From an uncultured Eubacteriales bacterium (GTDB taxonomy: Bacteria; Bacillota; Clostridia; Oscillospirales; CAG-272): a stretch of DNA of 64,000 nt. The translations under genes and the position numbers were made by a program. The stretch lies in contig URAP01000001.1 of assembly GCA_900545935.1 (NCBI GenBank), positions 62,001 through 126,000 of the forward strand. The letters run 5' to 3'. Position 1 is the stretch's first letter, and every line of letters begins with the position of its first letter. Below are positions 32,883 to 40,902 of the stretch, one piece after another. The notes under the pieces were generated by a model. The model saw nothing but the letters and a program-made list of their open reading frames with translations, was not told the DNA's origin and searched no databases.

Positions 32883-35800
32883 ATGGAAAGAAAGAATAAT
32901 ATGATAATCGACAGTATCCGAGAAGAGCGCGAGTATCAGGGCTTGTTTGATGCCGCGATACGCGAGAGCAAGGCGAAAAAGCCGCAGCCGATAGCCGTTA
33001 CCGGGCTGTGCGAGGGTGCAAGAACCGCTCTGCTGACCTCACTCGCCTCCGATTACCGCGCACAGAGCGGTGTCGGGGCACTTGTGATAGTCCCGGACGA
33101 GCGCGAGGCATCGCGTCTGCAATCCGCCTGTGGCGATTTCGGATGCCGCGCTGCTGTATATCCATATCGCGACTTTGTATATCATAATATGACCGTATCG
33201 CACGAGCTTGAATATGAGCGGCTCGGAGTGCTGCGCTCGGCTCTGCTCGGTGACTGCGACATGATAATAACGACACCGGACGCTGCACTGCAATACACCA
33301 TGCCGCCCGAGCTGCTCGCATCCTCCTGCCTGCGGCTCGCCGTCGGCTGCGAGATAGAACGTGAGACGCTGATATCCTTTCTGCTCTCCGCAGGCTATGT
33401 GCGCGTTGAGATGGTTGAGGGCGCGGGGCAGTTCTCCGTTCGCGGCGATATCGTCGATATCTATTCACCCGGCAGCAGTGACCCGATCCGTATACAGTTC
33501 TTCGACTGCGAGATAGAGGATATGGAGTACTTTGATACCGTATCGCAGCGCCGAACCGAGCATCTTTCATCTATCGAGCTGACGCCGGCGAGGGAGATAC
33601 TTATCCCCGATGATGCAAAGGCGCAGCTGCGCTCTGAGATAGAGGCGCAGAGCAAACGCGTAAAGGACGACCGTGTCCGCGATATGCTGCTCTCCGAGCT
33701 TGAGACCCTCTCATCCGACCGTGAGATAGGCTTCCGCGACAAGTACATATCGGTCATCTATCCGGAGCGCACCTGCCTGCTCGACTATATATCATCACCG
33801 ACGCTCTGCTGTATCGTTGAAGAGAACGCCGTCCGTGACCGCCTGAAGGCATGCCGCGCACGCGAGGAGGAGATGCTTCGTTCGCTGATATCCGGCGGCG
33901 AGATCTACGGAAAACACGCAGATTATGCTGCGCCGCACGAGCGGCTTGACAGCTTTATGCGCAGCACGGTCAGCGCGTATATAGATACCTTTATTACTCA
34001 GCACGCGGTGCGCAGCGACAGCCTGTTTTCATTTACTACGAAAAATACCGTCTGCTACGGGGACAACCGCGAGCTGCTGCTCGAGGACGTACGCTTCTAC
34101 CTGCGTCATGAATTCCGAACGGTCATTCTCTGCGAGAGCAGCGCAATGCAGATGAATACGGCAGAAATGCTGCGTGAGGAGGAGATACCGGCAGCTGTGA
34201 TAGAACAGAATTCGCCGATGCCCGACGATAAGCGTATAGTGCTCGTCGTCGGACCGGCGGCGGTTCCCGGCTTTGAGCTTACCGCATCGCGTTTCGCGCT
34301 GTTGTCAATGTACGAATCCGCCGTCAGCGTCGGCAGAGCGAGCACATCACACCGTACGGCAAAAACACGCAGAAAATCAGCCCGAGAGCGGATAATGTCG
34401 TATGCGGACCTTACCGTCGGAGACTATGTCGTTCACGATATACATGGTATCGGCCGCTTTATGGGACTTGAAAACATCACGCACGACGGCGTTACAGAGG
34501 AATATGCAAAGCTCGTCTATGCCGACGATGCCCTCTTGTACATTCCGACCGACAAGCTCGATATGCTGTCTAAATATATCGGTGCGCGCGGCGAGGACGA
34601 TACCGTTCGTCTCTCAAAGCTTGGCGGACGCGAATGGGGTAAGGCAAAAGCAAAAGCAAAGGCTGCCACACGCGAGATGGCAAAGGAACTGATAGCTCTG
34701 TATGCCGAGCGCAAGCGCAGACCGGGACATGCATTTCCGGCGGACGATGATATGCAGCGACAATTCGAGAGTGCATTTGAGTACGAGGAGACCGACGGTC
34801 AGATAGCAGCCGTGACCGATATCAAGAGAGATATGGAGGACAGCTGCCCGATGGACAGACTGCTCTGCGGAGATGTGGGCTTCGGAAAGACAGAGGTTGC
34901 GCTCCGCGCGGCATTCAAGGCAGTGTCGGACGGCAAGCAGGCAGCGATACTTGTTCCTACCACCATTCTTGCAATGCAGCATTACCGCACTATTCTCTCG
35001 CGTATGCGCGGCTTCCCTGTTCATATCGACGTGCTCTCTCGCTTCCGCACACCGCGAGAGCAGGAAAAAACACTTGCCGCGCTGCGCCGCGGAGAGATAG
35101 ATATCATAGTAGGCACACACCGACTTATATCAAAGGATGTACAATTCCATGACCTCGGTCTGCTCATTGTGGACGAGGAGCAGCGCTTCGGCGTCGCTCA
35201 AAAGGAAAAGCTGAAGCAGCTGTCGGGAAACGTCGATGTTCTCACCCTGACCGCCACTCCGATACCGCGAACGCTTAATATGGCGATGAGCGGCATACGT
35301 GACATGAGCATACTCGAGGAGGCTCCCGGCGACCGACTGCCGGTCCAGACCTTCGTGCTCGAATATGACGAGGTCGTTCTTGCCGATGCCGTGCGCAAGG
35401 AGCTGCATCGCGGAGGACAGGTATTCTGGCTGCACAATCGCGTCGAAACGATAGAACAGACCTGCGGCGCTCTGCGAAAGCTGATACCGGAGGCACGCAT
35501 ATCCTTTGCGCACGGAAAGATGGACCGTGAGCAGATATCCGATATATGGTCGGAGCTGATACGCGGTGAGATAGACGTTCTTATCAGCACGGCGATCATC
35601 GAGACCGGAGTAGACGTGCCGAATGCGAATACGCTGATAGTCGAGCGCGCAGACCGCCTCGGACTCTCGCAGCTGCATCAGCTGCGCGGACGCATAGGAC
35701 GCTCGAGCAGACGTGCGTATGCTTACTTCACATACCCGAGAGGGTCGGTGATATCCGAGATAGCCGACAAGCGTCTTGAAGCGGTGCGCGATTACTCGGA

Positions 35801-36434
35801 GTTCGGTTCCGGCTTTAAGATAGCCCTGCGCGACCTCGAGCTGCGCGGCGCGGGAAATCTGCTCGGTGCGGAGCAGCACGGACAGATAGACAGCGTAGGA
35901 TATGATATGTATATGAAGCTGCTGAATGAGGCGATACTCGAGGAAAAGGGCGAGGAAAAGAAAGAAAAGCCCGCATGCACCGTCACGCTTGCATATGATG
36001 CCTATCTGCCTGAGAGCTATATCGGAAGTCAAGCACAGCGCATTGACGCCTACAAAAAGATCGCGCTCATCGAGCGTACCGAGGACTACGACGATATTTT
36101 CGACGAGCTGAGCGACCGCTACGGCGAGCCGCCGATCCAGGCAAAGAATCTGCTGCGAATCTCACTCATCCGCGCGCTGTCGAGCGCCTGCGGTATGAGC
36201 CGCGTCGAGCAGAAGAACGGCGGAGCGGTCATTGTGCCGCGCACGCTCGAGCTGCCGGTATGGGCGGAGCTGTCGCATATTTACAGCGGCAAGCTGCTCG
36301 TTTCGCTCGGCTCGCAGCCGTATGTGACCTACCGAATACGCAGCGGCATAGATACACTTGAAATGCTGTGTGAAATATTTGCAAAATATATACAAATTAA
36401 AGAACAAACAGCCTTGAAAAGTGCAGATGATTAA
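32883..36434 (+). CDS. mfd: Transcription-repair coupling factor
   Basis: 1183-residue Mfd, normal length. A UvrB-homology region at the N-terminus is followed by the RNA polymerase-interacting domain (YADLTVGDYVVHDIHGIGRF, about 505-525). The RecG-like motor carries Walker A LLCGDVGFGKTEVAL, LIVDEEQRFGV and LTATPIPRTLNMAMSGIRDM. The C-terminal TRCF domain follows. Mfd removes stalled RNA polymerase at DNA lesions and recruits UvrA. The ATG 32883 has GAGG 5 nt upstream; the open frame runs 77 codons further up but passes over the promoter. The 3' end contains the promoter of the next gene. Confidence 0.97.
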   Translation: MERKNNMIIDSIREEREYQGLFDAAIRESKAKKPQPIAVTGLCEGARTALLTSLASDYRAQSGVGALVIVPDEREASRLQSACGDFGCRAAVYPYRDFVYHNMTVSHELEYERLGVLRSALLGDCDMIITTPDAALQYTMPPELLASSCLRLAVGCEIERETLISFLLSAGYVRVEMVEGAGQFSVRGDIVDIYSPGSSDPIRIQFFDCEIEDMEYFDTVSQRRTEHLSSIELTPAREILIPDDAKAQLRSEIEAQSKRVKDDRVRDMLLSELETLSSDREIGFRDKYISVIYPERTCLLDYISSPTLCCIVEENAVRDRLKACRAREEEMLRSLISGGEIYGKHADYAAPHERLDSFMRSTVSAYIDTFITQHAVRSDSLFSFTTKNTVCYGDNRELLLEDVRFYLRHEFRTVILCESSAMQMNTAEMLREEEIPAAVIEQNSPMPDDKRIVLVVGPAAVPGFELTASRFALLSMYESAVSVGRASTSHRTAKTRRKSARERIMSYADLTVGDYVVHDIHGIGRFMGLENITHDGVTEEYAKLVYADDALLYIPTDKLDMLSKYIGARGEDDTVRLSKLGGREWGKAKAKAKAATREMAKELIALYAERKRRPGHAFPADDDMQRQFESAFEYEETDGQIAAVTDIKRDMEDSCPMDRLLCGDVGFGKTEVALRAAFKAVSDGKQAAILVPTTILAMQHYRTILSRMRGFPVHIDVLSRFRTPREQEKTLAALRRGEIDIIVGTHRLISKDVQFHDLGLLIVDEEQRFGVAQKEKLKQLSGNVDVLTLTATPIPRTLNMAMSGIRDMSILEEAPGDRLPVQTFVLEYDEVVLADAVRKELHRGGQVFWLHNRVETIEQTCGALRKLIPEARISFAHGKMDREQISDIWSELIRGEIDVLISTAIIETGVDVPNANTLIVERADRLGLSQLHQLRGRIGRSSRRAYAYFTYPRGSVISEIADKRLEAVRDYSEFGSGFKIALRDLELRGAGNLLGAEQHGQIDSVGYDMYMKLLNEAILEEKGEEKKEKPACTVTLAYDAYLPESYIGSQAQRIDAYKKIALIERTEDYDDIFDELSDRYGEPPIQAKNLLRISLIRALSSACGMSRVEQKNGGAVIVPRTLELPVWAELSHIYSGKLLVSLGSQPYVTYRIRSGIDTLEMLCEIFAKYIQIKEQTALKSADD

Positions 36435-36442
36435 GCTATAAT
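36414..36442 (+). promoter_or_regulatory. Promoter of the parvulin-like lipoprotein gene, inside mfd's end
   Basis: TTGAAA, 17 bp, TATAAT overlaps the last codons and stop of mfd. The predicted start is near 36449, giving a short leader. Confidence 0.75.
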
Positions 36443-36458
36443 TTACAAAAAAATAAAA

Positions 36459-36480
36459 GCGGACGACATTCACCGTCCGC
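36459..36480. promoter_or_regulatory. Hairpin between mfd and the lipoprotein gene
   Basis: GCGGACG and CGTCCGC form a 7-bp stem right before the GGAG ribosome site of the next gene. On the minus strand TTTTATTTTTTT follows, so it could stop antisense transcription. On the plus strand there is no T-run, so mfd transcripts may read through. Confidence 0.5.
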
Positions 36481-36497
36481 CGGAGAACAAAAATTAC

Positions 36498-37610
36498 ATG
36501 AAAACATATAATTTTAAAAGAGCTCTCTGCTCTGCCGTCTCGCTCCTGCTGTCTGCCGCAATCGCCGCCTCGCTCTCCTCATGCGGCAAGCGGACGATTG
36601 CGATGAGCTGCGGAGATACCGAGATAACCGAGGGGATGTATTCATACTGGCTGTCGGCGTACAAAACAAATTTTGTATATACATACGGTGGGGGCAGCGA
36701 CAACTCGACGCTTTGGACTGCGACGGCGGCAGACGGTCAGAGCTATGCCGATTATGCCGAGGATAAGATACTCACAACGGTACGCAATTTTGCGATCGCC
36801 GTAGAACAGTTTCGTGTTCTCGGACTGAAGATCGACAGCTCGATCAGCGAGCAGGTCAATGCCGATATAAGCGAAAAGCTCGAATATGCCGGCTCGCGTC
36901 CCGCGCTCAACTCCGATCTTTCCCGCTACGGCATAAATATTGACGGACTGAAAGATATCTACATAGCTGAGGAAAAATGGCAGGCTGTATATAACTATTA
37001 TTTCGGAACGAGCGGCATCGAAAGGCTGTCCGACGAAGAGCTTACCGCATATTATAAATCGAACTATTCTCTGCTCGGGCTTGTCGTGCTCTACACCGAA
37101 AATAAAGCCGAGCGTGACGAAAACGGTACATATGTATATGATAAGGACGGAAATATTACCGTTTCCGAAATGACCGCCGAAGAGAAGGCGGCAAAGCAGG
37201 CGACGGCCGCCGATGTATACGAACGTCTGAAAAACGGCGAGAGCTGGTCTGAGCTTGCCTCAGAATATTCAGACGCGGATATGTCATACTATACAAACGG
37301 ATGCTTCGTCTCCTCTGCTGAGGCTGATAGCTACGGAGCAGATCTTGTCTCGGCAGCTGCCGAGATGACTGTGGGCGAGATACGCCGCATAGATACCGAT
37401 GCTGTCACCTATCTTGCGGTGAAGCTCGCGCTTCCGGAGCTTGGCTCGCTCGACGAAAGCGACAACGAACAGCTGAGCGACCTGCGGGATGATGCCTCGC
37501 GAGAGCGCTATACGGAAAAATTCGACGCACTCGCCGACACCGTAACCGTAAATACCGATATTATCAAAGCGCACCCTATCGAGGATGCACCGCTGAACCT
37601 CTATTATTGA
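36498..37610 (+). CDS. Parvulin/PrsA-like foldase lipoprotein
   Basis: 370-residue exported lipoprotein: signal peptide with lipobox ASLSSCGK (Cys29). The N-terminal part, GDTEITEGMYSYWLSAY, resembles SurA/PrsA N-domains. The C-terminal region, LKNGESWSELASEYSDADMS followed by GADLVSAAAEMTVGEIRRI, resembles the end of a parvulin-type peptidyl-prolyl isomerase domain. PrsA-type proteins help secreted proteins fold outside the membrane. Catalytic parvulin residues are not obvious, so it may be a chaperone without isomerase activity. It has its own promoter. Confidence 0.72.
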   Translation: MKTYNFKRALCSAVSLLLSAAIAASLSSCGKRTIAMSCGDTEITEGMYSYWLSAYKTNFVYTYGGGSDNSTLWTATAADGQSYADYAEDKILTTVRNFAIAVEQFRVLGLKIDSSISEQVNADISEKLEYAGSRPALNSDLSRYGINIDGLKDIYIAEEKWQAVYNYYFGTSGIERLSDEELTAYYKSNYSLLGLVVLYTENKAERDENGTYVYDKDGNITVSEMTAEEKAAKQATAADVYERLKNGESWSELASEYSDADMSYYTNGCFVSSAEADSYGADLVSAAAEMTVGEIRRIDTDAVTYLAVKLALPELGSLDESDNEQLSDLRDDASRERYTEKFDALADTVTVNTDIIKAHPIEDAPLNLYY

Positions 37611-37701
37611 CGGTGCGCACCTGTCATATCGGTGCAGTCGACCGACAGACACGGTTCATCCACGAAAAATTATTAGCTTAATACGAAAGGCGGACGCTGT
37701 A

Positions 37702-38163
37702 ATGGCAATTAACTTTGATGAGATTTGGACAAACGTCAAAAAGAACGCGCTCGGTGCGAAGGACCTCGCATCACTTAAACTTAAGCTGACAAAGGAAAAA
37801 GCGCATCTCGACGAGCTGTACCGTGCGCTCGGAGAAAATGTCTACGCAGTACGTACAAAGCAGGCGGTAGACGAGAGCGCGGCGATATCCGAGCAGATAG
37901 CCGCATCGCTTATCGACATAGAGCAGATGGAAGAGAGTGTAAGCCGAATCTCCGGCTCGGTCCGCTGCCCCGGCTGCGAGCGAACGGTCGCAAGCACATA
38001 TTCGTTCTGCCCGCATTGCGGTACCGCTCTGCCGCATGAGGAAAAGACGGAGAGCGATCAGGAGTTTGATTCCGCCTTTGATGAGATGATGGGCAATGGC
38101 GCAAGGAGCTCGGAAAACGATTCTGACGATAATGACGGTTCTCATAACGGCGGTGAGAAGTAA
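37702..38163 (+). CDS. Coiled-coil zinc-ribbon protein of unknown function
   Basis: 153-residue soluble protein. The N-terminal half is helical and charged, probably coiled coil (KLTKEKAHLDELYRALGENVYA, AISEQIAASLIDIEQMEESV). A zinc ribbon CPGCERTV...FCPHCG follows at about 93-115. The last 35 residues are acidic and low-complexity (SENDSDDNDGSHNGG). GAAAGGCGG stands before the ATG. Such zinc-ribbon proteins are common in Firmicutes and mostly uncharacterised. Confidence 0.75.
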   Translation: MAINFDEIWTNVKKNALGAKDLASLKLKLTKEKAHLDELYRALGENVYAVRTKQAVDESAAISEQIAASLIDIEQMEESVSRISGSVRCPGCERTVASTYSFCPHCGTALPHEEKTESDQEFDSAFDEMMGNGARSSENDSDDNDGSHNGGEK

Positions 38164-38263
38164 GCTCGGTCGACGCGGCAAGAGAAACTATCATTACTAT
38201 GTATCGCAGCGAAACACAAAAAGATTATTTTTTCACAAAAGTTAGGTTTTTTTCGCAAACCCC

Positions 38264-38292
38264 TTGATTTTTTCTGTAATACGTGGTATAAT
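38264..38292 (+). promoter_or_regulatory. Promoter of the rimP-nusA-infB operon
   Basis: TTGATT, 17 bp, TATAAT, with a predicted start near 38299. A 16-nt gap then leads into a terminator-like hairpin. Confidence 0.8.
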
Positions 38293-38314
38293 GTTCCAAG
38301 CTCAATATTGTGAT

Positions 38315-38345
38315 ATTAAAGAGTAGGCTCGCCCTGCTCTTTAAT
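38315..38345 (+). terminator. Attenuator-like hairpin in the rimP leader
   Basis: ATTAAAGAGTAGG pairs with CCTGCTCTTTAAT (one G-T pair) across a 5-nt loop, followed by CTTTATATAA. It lies between promoter and rimP, about 90 nt before the gene. The U-rich tail is short, so termination is likely partial. Confidence 0.6.
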
Positions 38346-38433
38346 CTTTATATAACGATTTAACGGCTGTCGGCGATGCCGTGTGCCGCTGTACGTTATC
38401 GAGCGAATACAAACAGCGCCGAAAGGAGCCCTA

Positions 38434-38934
38434 ATGGCAAAAAACAGTACGCAGGGAACGGCAAGCGCCGTCCGTGAGCTCATCGAGCCTACCGTTACGG
38501 AGCTCGGCTATGACATATGGGATGTCGAATATGTCAAGGAGGGCGCGGATATGCACCTTCGCATCACTATCGACTCCGAGGACGGAATAGACATCGATGA
38601 TTGCGAAAAGGTACACCGTGCGATCGACCCGCTCATTGATGAGGCGGACCCTATCGAGGAGTCCTATCTGCTTGAGGTATCGAGTCCCGGGATAGAGCGC
38701 AGGCTGCGCACGCCTGAGCACTTTCTTGCATGTATAGGCGAGACCGTAAATCTTAAGCTCTTCGCCCCGATAGAGGGAGACGAGCGCACAAAGAGCAAGC
38801 AGATAATCGCCCCGATGACGGCATTCGACCCGGAAACAAAGAATGTCACGGTGGAGGACGGCACAGAGAGCGGTCTGATTGTTCCGTGGAGTCTTATCTC
38901 CCGCGCAAATATTTGGTACGATTTCGGCGATTGA
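38434..38934 (+). CDS. rimP: Ribosome maturation factor RimP
   Basis: 166-residue RimP, needed for late maturation of the 30S subunit. Motifs: LIEPTVTELGYDIWDVEYVK near the N-terminus, LRITIDSEDGIDIDDCEKVH (about 50), YLLEVSSPGIERRLRTPEHF (about 82), and a C-terminal SH3-like domain. The ATG 38434 has AAAGGAG 5-6 nt upstream; 17 further in-frame codons upstream lack such a site. First gene of the operon that continues with nusA. Confidence 0.96.
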   Translation: MAKNSTQGTASAVRELIEPTVTELGYDIWDVEYVKEGADMHLRITIDSEDGIDIDDCEKVHRAIDPLIDEADPIEESYLLEVSSPGIERRLRTPEHFLACIGETVNLKLFAPIEGDERTKSKQIIAPMTAFDPETKNVTVEDGTESGLIVPWSLISRANIWYDFGD

Positions 38935-39037
38935 TACAGCATAGCGATTGAAGGCTCAGCTTTTCCCGCCGTATGGCATAAAAGCCCGGCTAAGCGACCG
39001 TATACATAAATCATAATAAGAAGTGAAAGGAAAACAG

Positions 39038-40063
39038 ATGAACGCAGATTTTTTCAAGGCAATTGATGAGCTCGGCAAGCAGAAGGGCATCCCCACCGAT
39101 ATTATCATCGACCGTGTCGAGCAGGCTCTGACAAAGGCATATAAGCATGAAAAGGAAGGCGACTGCGAGATACGTATCATTCTCGATCCCGATAAAAAGG
39201 TATTCCGAATGGTTGAGCTCAAGGAGATCGTTGACGAGGTCACCGATCCCGACAAGCAGATATCGCTCGTCGACGCCAAGCGCATCACCCGCAGCGCCAA
39301 GGTAGGAAACATCTGTGAAATAGAGGTGCCGCTGCAGAAGTTCAGCCGAATCAGTGCACAGACTGCAAAGCAGGTGATCATTCAGGGCATACGCGAGGCT
39401 GAGCGCGGAATGCTCATAGAACAGTACGAAAATAAGAAAGAAGAGATTATCACCGCGACCGTGTACAAGACCATGACGGCAAACGGGGCGGTAATTGTCG
39501 ACACCGGCACGAGCCGCGTTGCCCTGCTCCCCGAGGAGCAGATACCCGGTGAGGTCTACCACGAGGGCGACCGAATAAAGGTATATGTTATCGAGGTACG
39601 CAGAGAGACGCGCGGTCCGCTTGTAACACTCTCCCGTACACATGCAGGTCTTGTCAAGCGTCTGTTTGAGCTTGAGGTTCCCGAGATCCAGGACGGCACT
39701 GTCGAGATAAAGAACATCATCCGCGAGGCAGGCTCGAGAACGAAGATGGCTGTTGCAAGCAATGACCCGAATGTTGATCCTATCGGAGCATGCATCGGTA
39801 ATCACGGTATTCGTATCGGCGATATCACACGCGAGATAAACGGTGAGAAGATAGATATCGTCAAATACAGCGAGGATCCGGCGGAATATATTTCCTCCGC
39901 TCTTGCGCCCGCCACCGTACGTGATGTTATAATAGAGGACGACCGTTCTGCACGTGTAATTGTCGATCCCGAGCAGCTTTCGCTCGCTATCGGCAAGGAG
40001 GGACAGAACGCGCGTCTTGCCGCACGCCTTACCGGATACAAGATCGACATCAAGGCACAGTAA
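39038..40063 (+). CDS. nusA: Transcription termination/antitermination factor NusA
   Basis: 341-residue short NusA as usual in Firmicutes, with an N-terminal RNA polymerase-binding domain, an S1 domain (about 130-200) and two KH domains. The KH parts show DPVGACIG-like DPIGACIGNHGIRI and LSLAIGKEGQNARLAARLTG. No C-terminal acidic repeats are present. NusA modulates pausing, hairpin-dependent termination and antitermination, and could act on the hairpin in its own operon's leader. The ATG 39038 follows AAAGGAAA; a GTG five codons upstream overlaps that site. Confidence 0.97.
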   Translation: MNADFFKAIDELGKQKGIPTDIIIDRVEQALTKAYKHEKEGDCEIRIILDPDKKVFRMVELKEIVDEVTDPDKQISLVDAKRITRSAKVGNICEIEVPLQKFSRISAQTAKQVIIQGIREAERGMLIEQYENKKEEIITATVYKTMTANGAVIVDTGTSRVALLPEEQIPGEVYHEGDRIKVYVIEVRRETRGPLVTLSRTHAGLVKRLFELEVPEIQDGTVEIKNIIREAGSRTKMAVASNDPNVDPIGACIGNHGIRIGDITREINGEKIDIVKYSEDPAEYISSALAPATVRDVIIEDDRSARVIVDPEQLSLAIGKEGQNARLAARLTGYKIDIKAQ

Positions 40064-40147
40064 TACGAATAGAATAGGATAGACACACATTGCATAGCCT
40101 ATGCCCGAACCGATAACGCGGTCAGGCGAAAAAGGAGGCGAGAGAGC

Positions 40148-40483
40148 ATGTCCGATGCTGCCGATAAAAAGATGATCCCCGCTTCGTCGGAGCGATCAGC
40201 CGCACAGACGAACACCGCCGAAACGTATCATCCCACAAGGCGCTGCGAGGGCTGCGGAGAGCGCCGCCCGAAGCATGAGCTGCTGCGCGCGGTGAAGGAT
40301 GCCGACGGAAATCTGTCGCTCGATATAAGCTGCAAGGCGCAATCGAGAGGCGCATACATCTGCCGCTCTGAGAGCTGTCTTAAAAAGGCGCTGAAAAACG
40401 GTCGCATGGCACGCCGACTGACCGCTCAGGCAACCGATGAATTCCGCGAATCGGTGACACGGATGCTCGAAAACAATGAATAA
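40148..40483 (+). CDS. rnpM: YlxR/RnpM family protein (DUF448)
   Basis: 111-residue basic protein of the YlxR (DUF448) family, recently linked to modulation of RNase P in Bacillus. The hallmark RRCEGCGERRPKHELLR, then QSRGAYICRSESCLKKALK, are present. The first 28 residues (to about TAETYHP) are an extension beyond the usual 90-residue family length. GGAGG lies 9 nt before the ATG. It overlaps ylxQ by 8 bp in the standard nusA-ylxR-ylxQ-infB order. Confidence 0.93.
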   Translation: MSDAADKKMIPASSERSAAQTNTAETYHPTRRCEGCGERRPKHELLRAVKDADGNLSLDISCKAQSRGAYICRSESCLKKALKNGRMARRLTAQATDEFRESVTRMLENNE

Positions 40484-40898
40484 AAAAGCCGACATCATCG
40501 AAAAGAACGCCGCCACTGCTCCCGGCGACGAGAGAGCTATCACAAAGCTCTGCGGAATGCTCGGTCTTGCGAAAAAAGCCGGCGCGCTGATAGCGGGCGC
40601 CGAGCTTTCGCTCGAGGCGGCAAAGTCCGGCAGAACGGACGCGCTGCTGCTCGCCTCGGATGCCGCGCACAACACAACGAACAAGGTCGCACGCGGCTGC
40701 CGCGCATACGGCGCTGAGCTGTATATGCTCCCCATCGACAAGGAGCGGCTCGGCGACTGCATCGGACGGCATAGCGCCGTCGGTGCCGCCGCACTGACAG
40801 ATCCGAATTTCGGACGCGTTATTTATGCAATGTGCAAAAGCGTTGATCCTATAATTTATACAGCAAACAAGCAAATCACAACACAGGAGGTAGAATAG
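40476..40898 (+). CDS. ylxQ: YlxQ, L7Ae-family RNA-binding protein
   Basis: 140-residue protein of the ribosomal L7Ae/L30e/YlxQ family. The fold's core reads LCGMLGLAKKAGALIAGAELSLEAA and ALLLASDAAHNTTNKVARGC. These proteins bind kink-turn RNA; the role of YlxQ is unclear. The start overlaps rnpM by 8 bp, and its stop comes 4 nt before infB, within the infB ribosome-site region. A C-terminal stretch of about 35 residues is slightly longer than in the Bacillus protein. Confidence 0.92.
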   Translation: MNKKADIIEKNAATAPGDERAITKLCGMLGLAKKAGALIAGAELSLEAAKSGRTDALLLASDAAHNTTNKVARGCRAYGAELYMLPIDKERLGDCIGRHSAVGAAALTDPNFGRVIYAMCKSVDPIIYTANKQITTQEVE

Positions 40899-40902
40899 AT
40901 AT

